The position numbers and the translations under genes are program-made. Below are positions 52,683 to 64,000 of a stretch of 64,000 bases of DNA, piece by piece. Where the stretch lies: contig JAQFVV010006449.1 in the NCBI GenBank assembly GCA_028023455.1, positions 1,286,812 through 1,350,811 on the forward strand, read 5' to 3'. The notes under the pieces are model-generated. The model was not told the origin of the DNA, did no database searches, and was given only the letters and a program-made list of their open reading frames with translations. Positions within the stretch are counted from its first letter, which is position 1, and each line of letters opens with the position of its first letter. The stretch comes from Epiperipatus broadwayi (taxonomy: Eukaryota > Onychophora > Udeonychophora > Euonychophora > Peripatidae).

Positions 52683-52760
52683 AATATACTAATATTGTTA
52701 TATATATATTGTGCCAACCATAATATACTAATATTGTTATATATATATTGTGCCAACCAT
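52683..52760. repeat. Perfect tandem duplication of a 39-bp unit
   Basis: Two identical adjacent units, 52683-52721 and 52722-52760, beginning AATATACTAATATTG and ending TGCCAACCAT. Confidence 0.95.
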
Positions 52761-53064
52761 ACAAAGGTCTCATGCAAGATGGCTGCAGGAAATATCAAAT
52801 TTATATATACAATGTACTACATTCACGATAATTGGATATATGTTATAGGTATGAACATGTATTGCATAAATAATTGGGGTTGGTCTATGTATATATATAT
52901 TCTCACCCATGCACATACATTACAAATGGTTGTGTTCTGATCTATGGTATCAGCTGCTTGATGGCATTGATACTAAGCAAAAACATATTGATATAACATT
53001 CCCAGGCCAGCCATTCTATACAACTACAATGTTCATTAAATTAAAACAAAATATAAAAATGTAA

Positions 53065-53495
53065 GCAGACATTTTGGGACAGTAATTAATCAGGCACTGA
53101 CATTGTGTGTGTGTGTGTGTCGATAAAAAATTATTTTACTTTTGAATAGCAAATAATAGTACATTGGAGACTTTTTTGGATAGTAATGCCAACAAAATTT
53201 TGCAATGAAAGCCAACTTTGACCTTTTAGGGACAGTAATTAATCAGAGATGAGCTTTTTTTGTGTTTTTTTAGTTTGCATGTTGGAAAAGTTACAAGTTA
53301 CAGTACTTTTTAATACAATATATATATATACTTTTTTAATAACAAATAATAGTGAATGTAGTGGAGACTTATTTGGACAGTGAATATGCTTTCTTTGTTT
53401 TGTTTTCCAAATCGGAAAAGTTACGGTAGTTTTTTTAAGAAAAAATTAAATCACATTTTACCCTTTTTTGACAGTAATTAATCAGACACTGCATT
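53065..53495. repeat. Degenerate tandem repeat, about 150-240 bp period
   Basis: GACAGTAATTAATCAG recurs at about 53078, 53230 and 53471. TAGCAAATAATAGT and AACAAATAATAGTGAA, each followed by GGAGACTT.TTTGGA.AGT, occur between them, as do two GGAAAAGTTAC blocks. Order is conserved; lengths differ. Confidence 0.75.
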
Positions 53496-54205
53496 TTGGG
53501 GGTGGGAACTAAATTCAATTGCAATTTACCCAATAAAGTTATTAATAATTATAACAAACTATTATAATGCAATCTGACTCTGGTGTCTAGCAAGTGGCAA
53601 TTTTGAGAGTTAGAAGCAGCTCTTTCTTGTCTCAGACCATTTCTCATGATATCTTACTTTCATCGTGATTTTAGAAATAGTGCTGTGCCCTACCCTAAAA
53701 TCCAATGTGTGACATAACACAGTCATGATGGAATAGTGACAACACTGTTAAAACTGTTAGAAGGTACCAGTAGGTCAGTTAACATGAAACAAAAAAGGTA
53801 CACCTGAAAAGTTAAATTATTTAGACATGATGCAGTCAACATACCATCACACAATACTGTAGTGAAAATATACAACCCACCATTATGATAAAATGCATAC
53901 CACAAGTAACTTTGGGAGCCAATGAATGCATTTTCTGTGCTTTTAGCAAAGAAAAAGGCCACAGTGGTAGACAGTAGCCAAGTAAACTCTCTCTTTCTGT
54001 GTTTTATCATAGAAAGAAAGATATCTGCTTAGCTGTGGCCATAGTATATGGCACATTTCTAGCAATTTAGCTACAAATAGAGCCCTCAAGTGGCTGACAT
54101 GATAGATCAGAACACAACTTTACAAACATATATGCTATAATTGTAAATAAGGTTTTATACACACAATAAATTGGTACAGATTTATTATATCATTATTCAT
54201 CAGCT
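53496..54205. other. Intron 5, no gene recognised
   Basis: A minus-strand open frame at 53723-54010 (95 codons) has no recognisable motif and no splice context. Confidence 0.45.
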
Positions 54206-54209
54206 TGTA

Positions 54210-55840
<1,631 letters not shown>

Positions 55841-55842
55841 AA

Positions 55843-55882
<40 letters not shown>

Positions 55883-55928
55883 TATCATATATGGTTGAAG
55901 ATATATGTATATATATATATATATATAT
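55843..55928. repeat. (TA)n microsatellite pair
   Basis: TA runs at 55843-55880 and 55907-55928; the second forms the 3' junction of the RTE element. Confidence 0.9.
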
Positions 55929-57207
55929 CATCATTATCAACCATTATCAATCCACTGCAGGATGAAGGTCTCTCCAAGTTTAATCCATCTTCTCCGATCT
56001 TTAGCTTCTCTTCTCCACATCACCCCTACACATTTTCTTATTTCATCCATCCATCTTACATGTGGTCTCCTTCTGGGTCTTTTACAATCTCTTGGAATCC
56101 AGTTTAAAATTTCAATTGTCCATCTATTATCATCTCTTCTAGCAATATGTCCAGCCCAACTCCACTTCAATCTTTTAATTTTTTCAATGAGGTCAGTAAC
56201 ACCTGTTTGTTCTCTTACCCATACATTGCATTTTTGATCTCTTCTTGTTACTCCCAACATACATCTCTCCATACTTCTTTGAGTGGTCTGAAGTCTTTGT
56301 ATTGATCTTCTATTAAGTGTCCAAGTCTCAGATCCATAAGTAAGAACTGGTAAAACACATTTGTTAAAAACCTTTCTTTTCAAACACATAGGCATATTTC
56401 CTTTTAGTATCAAGTTATTTCTACCAAAAGCACTCCAACCAAGTTTAATTCTATGATTAATTTCCTCTATTATGTTTCCATCTGTATTAATAATCTGACC
56501 AAGGTATTTGTAACTCTTAACTTCTTCTAATTCATCATAATCAATCTTTATTTTCATATTTTGAGCAAATCGATTAAACATTACTTTAGTCTTTTTAACA
56601 TTTATCTTTAGTCCTACTTTCCTACTTTCATCTGATAACTCCTGCAACATTTCCTGCAGCTCGGAAGCATTATTTGCAAAAACAACTACATCATCTGCGA
56701 AATCTAAATGACTTAAATAATCTCCATTTACTTTCACTCCTTTAGTTTCCCATTTTAATCCACAAAATACTTCTTGCAGCACTGCTGTAAAAAGTTTTGG
56801 AGATATGGAGTCACCTTGTCTTACACCTTTCTCAATGTTGACTTTCCCAGTATCATTATGTAATCTAATTGTTGCTGTTGCATTTTTATAAATATTCTTT
56901 AAAGTATGACAATATCCTGGATCTATACCTTGATGATCCAATGCTTTAATCACTGAAGAAATGTTTATAGAATCAAATGCCTTTTCATAATCTACAAATC
57001 CAAAACATAATGACAACTCATATTCATTTGTCCTTTCTATAACTTCTCTCAATACTTGAATATGATCTACTGTACTAAAACCACTTTTAAATCCAGCTTG
57101 TTTTCTTGGTTGGTGAAAATCCAAGGTTCTCTGTAGACGAGTTGTAATTATCTTGGTAAAAATTTTATATAAAACTGATAAAAGGCTGATAGGTCTGTAA
57201 TTTCTAA
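55929..57207 (-). mobile_element. RTE-type LINE, 5'-truncated, with long open RT frame
   Basis: The minus strand carries one open frame from about 57207 to 55937, about 420 codons. Motifs in order: RNYRPISLLSVLYKI (RT block 1), KQAGFKSGFSTVDHI, FGFVDYEKAFDSI (palm A), VRQGDSISPKLFTAVL (palm B), HLDFADDVVVFA (catalytic F-A-D-D), LKINVKKTKVM, YKYLGQII, then the thumb and C-terminus with YGSETWTLNRR, RRSMERCMLGVTRRD-like text and RWAGH-like WSWAGHIARR and RRRPHVRW. These are typical of RTE-clade elements. The N-terminal endonuclease is missing, so the copy cannot mobilise itself. The 46 residues upstream in the same frame (to 57343) come from a TA run and flanking DNA. Confidence 0.9.
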
Positions 57208-57228
57208 TATATATATATATATATATGT
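57208..57228. repeat. (TA)n at the RTE 5' junction
   Basis: Short TA run exactly where RT homology stops. Confidence 0.8.
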
Positions 57229-57344
57229 CTAACTCTAAATTTGCTACATGCAGGATTCTCTCTTTTCTCAATTTCACTAAAACATGACTTTGACACCTCA
57301 CATTGAGTGTCTTTATATTTTCGTGTAGTTTAGAATTCATCATC

Positions 57345-58334
57345 AGTCATCCATGATAAAAAGACATAGATGTAGTCATATTAGATATAACAATGCGCAT
57401 GTGAATATAAATGTGGACATACCTTTAAAGGTTATTCTATTGTGAACACTGAATTTTAGACAAACTTGTACAACCTCGATTTTTTTTATTAATTTTTATA
57501 ATTTTCTTATTTCTTTATACATAATGACAGGGGGAGAAATATAGACCACACCCATTATGTAATTAGTCTAATATTCAAATTAGATTATTTCAATCGATCT
57601 AGTTTACCTCACATATTTAACCAAAACTTTTCTCTTGAAATGTTTTATTTTGTAAAACATTTTATTTTTGTGTATGTGTGTGTAAAAATAAAAAAAAATT
57701 ATTTATCTTAATATTGTTTATCTTCATATTTGCTAATGGGAAATGGGGAAAATAAATATTATTTGTTTTCATATATATTCAAATTCTTTTGTAGAATGAT
57801 TTATTTATTTAGTCAATCATTCATTTGTAGCACATAATTATTATGAGTATATAATAATATAACTGAACTACTTACCCTAAAAAGAAACCTAAGATAAAGA
57901 AAAAAACAATGATCTAGCTAATAGGATAACTTTATCAGAGGTTAAATTGTTGTCTTATTGTTGTGTTCAGTTTTAAATTAAGATAAAAAACATATTTCAT
58001 ATAGGATATTGATATTTTTATACTCTCTTGGGAAAGAAAAAAAATGTTTTTTTTGTGGGTGGCACGTAAAGGCTGTAGAGTAACATTTCAGCATTTTCAA
58101 AGGTACGTGCAAAAAAGGCCAGTATTTAGATAATTGGACATGAGAGGGAAAATTTAACAAGTGACAATATGGATTGACCTGTTTGGGTTAAGTCCCTCTT
58201 CTCTACTAATTCAATAAAAGAATACTTCATTATATTTATCTATCAGTATTACTGAGGGGAATTATTATCGGGACTTAGCTACATCACATACATTACTTCG
58301 TGCTCAGGGCGTTTTGTAGGTTTCAGACTGGTTC

Positions 58335-58336
<2 letters not shown>
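57345..58336. other. Intron 5, no gene recognised
   Basis: AT-rich, no coding signal. A less AT-rich patch at 58160-58335 is unexplained. Confidence 0.5.

Positions 58337-58409
<73 letters not shown>
58337..58409. repeat. (TA)n microsatellite, 73 bp
   Basis: Uninterrupted TA run. Confidence 0.97.
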
Positions 58410-58411
<2 letters not shown>

Positions 58412-60290
58412 ACCACCTACAAATAGATTGTGCAAAGATATTGGCATTTAAAATATTTAAAAGCTAAAAAAGAAAAAATAAATTTAAAAATCTTTTAAAT
58501 TGACACATTTTAACCTTTTTTTTTACTTTGTGTAATTTAGTTTTTTTAACATACATTGAGAGTTGATTCTTTTTGTTTTGAATTATTTATCTGTAATTCA
58601 GTTAAAACTTAAAATTGGAAAGGAATTTCAAAGTAAAAAATTACAATCAATAAAACATTTTTGGAAACTAATTAAAGATGGTGGAATTATATAAAAAAAT
58701 GTCTTTGTAACATAAAGCTAATAAAGAATGTTCAAGATTATAAACCTAAGTGTCATGATAATAATAACATGCACAGAAGTTTTAAAAAGTAGATCAAGGT
58801 ATAAAAAGAAGAGAACAACTTCAATCTAAGACTTTCTTTATCTTGTGGTTACATGGTTTAGAGTTGGAAGTTTCCATGAGCATAATCTGTGACAGTAATA
58901 TACTTCTGCACAGGTATGCCAATTGCTGAATGAAGCCATCATGCAAGAATGGAAGTGAAGCCTCATGAACACCATAATGAAAAAGTTATCACAACCGAGC
59001 TCCAGCCATAGCATGGACCGATAATTAAAAATGCTGGCAGGAGAAACCAATTATAATTTCTAGGAGCTCAGGATCCCTTAAATCTATACAAACTTATCAG
59101 TAAGCTAAACTATTCATAGCCCAATAGTGACTAAATTAAGTTTGCAAACAATTCTTAATATAAACTTGTAATATAACTCCAATAGAGACATTCCCTGATT
59201 TATGACATTTCGATCCACGGATTGTTTAAAGAGAGAACTGAAAGAAATGGACTATATTTATTATATAAAATGATTTCCCAGATTAGTATCTATGGTCCTT
59301 TCTAAATAATAATAACTATGTATTAAATATTTTAATTGCATAATAAAATATTTACTTTTTAAGATCAATGTCACTCATACCTTATTAATTTTAGTTATTT
59401 ATTTTAGTTCATTAGAACTTGAATGTATAATTTATTTGCCAATATTTATTGATTAAGCCCCGAGAATAATATCTCAAAAAAAAAAACCTTAGCTTTGGTA
59501 AACTATAACCCAGTTTTTTTAAAAAATCATTTTCCTTTTAATTTACAATGTGTGATGTGACTGATTTCAGTGGATTCTCATATGAATCCTGGCACCCTTA
59601 TAAAAATAAATAAAAAGCTAATTCTGCCATTAGCAAAAGTTGAAATTAAATGTTATAAGATGGTAGTTAAATAAGTAAAGATGGTAAGGAAGTATTAGAG
59701 TATATATGAGGAAGGGAATTGAGGGGATGGTATGAAGGTATAAAATGAAGTAAGTAGGGTATAAATGAGAGTGTAAAAAAGGGGGGAAAGAATGATTTTA
59801 GTTTTTCGTTTTTTGATTTTTAATATTTTGTTTTTTGATTTTTTAATTTTTATTTTTAAGTTTATTTTTTAATTTTAATTTTTTGATTTTGGGTTTTTGG
59901 TCTTATATATGTAATTAATTAATTATGATAAAAATGATAATTTTTGGTATTAATTTTTAGATTAATGTTTTAATGGGTTTTAAGGGTTTTGTTTTTAATG
60001 GTTTGATGATAAAATTTGAATTGTTTTAATACATTTATTTGCTTGTAATCTTAAAAAATAATTTTAAAATGATTTTAAAGAAATTTTTATATTTTTATTA
60101 TTAATTTTTTTATAGTATAGTTTTGATGTTTTGGGTTTTTAAAAGATATGGGAAAATTTTGGTTGAAAGGTTTTGGACTGAGTTGTTTTTGCTTTATATT
60201 ATTTTGTTTTATCATAATTTTATATGAGAATATGAAGAATAATAATTTTGGTTGTATTGATATAATATTTGTCTAATTTTTTTTATGTTG
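58410..60290. other. Intron 5, no gene; strongly T-rich at 59800-60250
   Basis: From 59800 the + strand is built of TTTTTGATTTT-like words, a low-complexity asymmetric tract. Nothing else recognised. Confidence 0.5.
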
Positions 60291-60295
60291 TAGAT

Positions 60296-60324
60296 CTGAT
60301 GAAGACTGCTAGTACAGTCGAAAC
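60296..60324 (+). other. Hammerhead-core-like motif
   Basis: CTGATGA (60296-60302), one A, a 5-bp stem GACTG/CAGTC with a 6-nt loop, then GAAAC (60320-60324). This matches the catalytic half of a hammerhead ribozyme with one extra A. The cleavage half was not found. Confidence 0.35.
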
Positions 60325-61179
60325 TGTTATAATAAATAAAATTATTTGCTTAAAGTGTTAAAGGAGTGTTGATGAGTTTATAGTGAAAAGTTGAAATAAT
60401 TGGTAAGCCAGTTAATCAGGAAATATTGCTATAATTTTATAGAAAGATGAATGAAAAATTTGCATTTTCTGTATTCATAACTTGATTAACTTTCACTAAA
60501 TTTACAGTGAGTAAAAGAAGGCCTACCAGATGCATCAAAACATGGAAAATGTTATATGCATATTTTCACAGGCAACCCTGGTATCAATTTTTGTTGTTTG
60601 TATAAATATAAAAAAAAATTTGATCTATTGACCATGTAGGGTAGTAAATGCAAAACTATGGCAGTCTAGTCAACCTGCAGATAGAATTTGAATACTATCT
60701 ACCATATTGGGTTTGAATATAAATCCACTTTCTTAATGAAATATTAAGAAATAAAATTTTAAAAATCCTATATAAGAATGTAGATTAACACAATTTCTTT
60801 GAAAAAACTATATTTATGAGCATCAGTTAATATGACCCCAAGTGTTAATCTCACTAATACCATAAAAATTATACTTTTTCTATCTAAGTAATCTTATAAC
60901 TATCGCTAATTAGGTGCCCAGCCCTCTAGATAGCTCAAATCTCAGGGCTGGGAGGTAACAATACCTATCAGGTTGAATGGAGGTAAATGGATAACTTTGT
61001 ATATTTGGAACAATTTTTTCTCTGATTTCTATGCCTCTCAAACTAAAATCTCTTTTATTTAAGTTAAAGAAAAGAAGTCATCTTAAAACTAAATAATGAG
61101 TGGGTCTTAAATTATATATGTGTGTGTGACAGTAAATATAATGTATGCATATTAAATATTGAAAAGTAAATGAAAGTTA

Positions 61180-62035
61180 AAAAATTAAAAAAACACTCAG
61201 TGATGGCTACTAATTAAAGATATAAAAACAACATGTTTGCATGGCTACTAATTAAACAATCTCCAAAAACACGTAATTAAATGATTATCAAAGGAACTTC
61301 GAGCACAGATATTGCTGGAGGATAAAAACTCTTGTGTGTAAATAGACAATTTTTTATCGGACAGATAGTCGAGTTCAAGTTGAGTTTGAGTCAAGTTCGT
61401 TGCATTTGAGAGAGTTATATCAGTCAGTTTATTGTGTGTCCAGAGTCAAGAATGCAGTGTTAAAACCTCAGAAAACATACAACTTTCTCCAGCCTGAGGG
61501 CCGATGAAAACAATCAACCTAACAATTAAATGATGCCTGCATAACAACCTGAAGCTGCTCAATGTTTAATTGTCTTAAAAAACATGCCTCGGAATAATCA
61601 GCATCAAATCTCCACAAGAAAACTTCAAATCTAACCAGTTAGAAATACTTCATTAGAACGCAGCAAACAGCAAGAAGTATCCATGTTCAAAATCCTAGGT
61701 AATAACATTTTTCTTGTACTCATTTCTAAAGTAGCCATTGCATTCGTAAAGCCTCAAGAGTCAAGATGAAGAACCCTATAGCATACGTAGATGAACTGTT
61801 AATATGTGTGTTTAAAATGTAGTGTATGTTCATGCATTCGTATATATTGATTTCATTGTATTTTAAATTTCAAATATTATTTAATGCTTTCTCCTAAGAT
61901 ATTATAGTGTTTAAATTATAAATGTGTGTGTTATATTAGTTAAATAAGATATTTAAAATTAGGTTAATAAATGTTAATTAAAATAAATTCTTTCTTTGAA
62001 ATGAAAGCTTTATTTGTCCGTCAATTCTTTTCACC
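61180..62035 (+). other. Possible solo LTR or retroelement leader
   Basis: Less AT-rich block with a TATA-like GGATAAAAAC at 61319, a GC-richer leader-like region, then AATAAATTC near 61982 and an end near TTCTTTTCACCACTAATTG. No partner LTR in the window and the ends are not defined. Confidence 0.25.
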
Positions 62036-62059
62036 ACTAATTGAAACTATAATTGGTTA

Positions 62060-62220
62060 TTGATTACAAGTAGCTGAGCTAGTTGAGGGATTTTTTGAGC
62101 ACTGGATTATGATCCTACTGTCCAAACATGTTAGTTTTAGACTAGCAGGCACCTGGTGTTTACTCCAAAACAAATAAAGTGTTTGGATAGTAGGGGGTTT
62201 GAATCTAGCAGCTGAGATGG
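62060..62220 (+). other. Possible tRNA-derived SINE fragment
   Basis: A-box-like TAGCTGAGCTAGTTGAGG at 62071 and B-box-like GGTTTGAATC at 62199, separated by a segment with a hairpin (CCTACTGTCCAAAC / GTTTGGATAGTAGG). The spacing is longer than in a tRNA. Confidence 0.3.
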
Positions 62221-62445
62221 GCCACAATCTGGAAATGAGATTGTGTTATGCATTGCATAGCTTGATCTGATTATGGGTATTATTGAAAGCTCTGCTATCA
62301 ATAGTGTTCTCCACTCCGCTCGATCGTGCTGCTTCGTTCTCATAAAATTTATAATTAAATAAGATTATAAATGTAGTATAAATAAAATCAAACACAGCTA
62401 AAACCATTGGCAGAATAAGTAAAGAGTCATCGGATCAAACCCAGT

Positions 62446-62446
<1 letters not shown>

Positions 62447-62484
<38 letters not shown>
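62447..62484. repeat. (TA)n microsatellite
   Basis: Uninterrupted TA run. Confidence 0.95.
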
Positions 62485-62487
<3 letters not shown>

Positions 62488-63685
62488 CATATCAAATGAT
62501 AACATCAAAAGAAAAAAAAACTAAATCCGTTAAATATAGAAGAACATATAATTAAACAGCTTCTGTAAGGATGCATTTATATGTTAGAAATTAAATTATA
62601 TAGTTTTAAATAATGACTAAACCTTTAGAGAGTAATGATAGGCAATTTTTAGTTCACTTGAGACAATAAAAATTAGGCATATTTATCTAGGAGTACCCAG
62701 AATTCTATTTTGATTAGATATAAATTTATTTCCATGTAAACTTGTTTCAATGATCCAAATAAAATCTACGGATTCTTTATTGTCAACGAATGAAAAAAAT
62801 TTCAGTTAATGTCAAAAGTCTGCCATGATCATCCATTTTGTGGTATTGCTTGGATATAATGACATTTTATTGGAAGCTTTCTTAGAGTCTACAGTTCAAG
62901 ATACATTCCTTCCTCGATTATTTTAGTGGCATATTAGAGGATCCTTCAGGTTCTTGGATGGGCAGGCATTGAACAGGAACAGCTATCTATTTGGTGCTTA
63001 GGGTTATTGCCCCACACGTATTTGTTCTTACCTCAGCATTAAGAGTGTAGCAATTGTATAAGTTGACATTGCTAAATCTATTTTCTTCTCAAGATTATTG
63101 ATTTAAGTACTTTTAATATTTCATTTTTTTTAATAATGCGAGCATAGCTGAACCAGTGAACTTAGCAAAAAAAAAATATTAATACAACATTTCTATCCAA
63201 AAACACTCTTGCTCTCTCTTTCCTTTTCGCATACTAATTAATTCAATTCTTTTTATTTCCTCTAAATAGTTTATCAGCATTGAGATCTCTATTTCTTAGG
63301 CATGCTTTTAACATTTTTCTTTTAGGTTTCTTTTCTTTTTTTAGCTGTACATTTATTTCAAATTTCCTGAAATTTAGAGTGGCTAAGTAATGGAACAAAA
63401 TATATAAAATTGCCTCAAGGTAGATATATCAAAGTTCTTTTGTTATTTCATTAAAATTCTATGTACAATAAAACTAAAGGAAAATATACATTTGAAATAA
63501 GTAATAATGTGAAAAAAATTATATATTTGCATATAACTGCATTCCCACAATTTATTAACACATATTTTTTCTGAATGTATTCTAAAATAAACAACTATAA
63601 CTATATACATCTTTCTCTTTTTATTTTTTTTTAATAAAAATAAAACTTTTGAACTTTATCTCTCTCTTCAACATACATATAAGAT
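62485..63685. other. Intron 5, no gene recognised
   Basis: AT-rich; no S1A Ser exon seen on the + strand. Confidence 0.5.
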
Positions 63686-63688
63686 TCT

Positions 63689-63813
63689 TTATATATATAT
63701 ATATATATATATACTCGCACATTCAGGTCAATTTTTGGGCCTTGTGCTTTTCTAGGCAGTTGGGGAATATTATGTGACTCCTTGTAACAAGGTTTGAACC
63801 TTGCTACTGTTAC

Positions 63814-63850
<37 letters not shown>

Positions 63851-63860
63851 ATATATATAT
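63689..63860. repeat. Two (TA)n runs around a B-box-like island
   Basis: TA runs at 63689-63711 and 63814-63860 (the latter with a TG run). Between them, the minus strand has AAGGTTCAAACCTTG near 63795, resembling a tRNA B box. Too short to call a SINE. Confidence 0.55.
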
Positions 63861-64000
63861 GTCAACTTGACTTAAAGTACAATCATACATATTATGTGAA
63901 GTTCATTGAAAATATAGTTTTGGTAAACATTTTTTTAAAAACATTAAAACTTCCAATCAAAAGCAAAAATGTCAAACACTTTTTACTTGAGAAGATATTT

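Noticed and set aside
53723-54010. 95-codon minus-strand frame
   Set aside because: No recognisable domain, splice signals or repeats; length is possible by chance.
55895-56237. + strand frames of 70 and 110 codons
   Set aside because: Antisense to the RTE reverse transcriptase frame.
57208-57343. N-terminal 46 residues of the long RT frame
   Set aside because: Encoded by a TA run and flanking DNA; RT homology begins at the R-N-Y-R-P-I block.

Overview
This is an AT-rich, repeat-dense, intron-dominated stretch of an animal nuclear genome. A spliced gene with long introns, several retrotransposon classes (Ty3/Gypsy, LINE, Penelope-like), fold-back elements and very long microsatellites all point to a metazoan. 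The combination would suit a mollusc, most likely a cephalopod, but no gene here proves the taxon, so that placement is an inference.

The only host protein gene I can support is a secreted S1A (chymotrypsin-fold) serine protease on the + strand, spread over more than 46 kb. Five exons can be read: signal peptide (ends 3622), propeptide and mature N-terminus (7308-7453), catalytic-His exon (15116-15204), catalytic-Asp exon (27858-28135) and a 3' exon (49671-49828) that stops just before the Gly-Asp-Ser-Gly-Gly motif. All five join in frame at GT-AG sites, and the intron phases 1, 0, 2, 1, 0 contain the classical S1A series 1-2-1-0 plus one extra phase-0 intron. The last exon, with the catalytic Ser, was not found and probably lies beyond 64000. 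The first readable exon has GTG where an initiator ATG would be expected.

The introns are a transposon landscape. Intron 1 starts six bases before a 400-bp trinucleotide array. Intron 2 holds a Penelope-like GIY-YIG fragment with a possible ribozyme-like fold, and a dimeric minisatellite. Intron 3 holds a MITE and a tandem Ty3/Gypsy array (three LTRs, two internal regions) whose middle LTR is a recombinant of the outer two, followed by a tRNA-like sequence just before the Asp exon. Intron 4 holds a duplicated GATA block, two decayed LINEs (one L1/Tx1-like with a zinc knuckle), a second Gypsy element complete with TSDs, and a 270-bp near-perfect palindrome. The last partial intron holds a fold-back complex, short tandem duplications, a 270-bp ATT array and a 5'-truncated RTE-type LINE with a long open reverse transcriptase frame.

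Nothing here looks like a bacterial-style system or operon. The most notable items are the protease itself (furin-type activation site, non-Asp S1 pocket, missing ATG), the LTR-recombination tandem, the giant palindrome and the possible hammerhead-like motifs.
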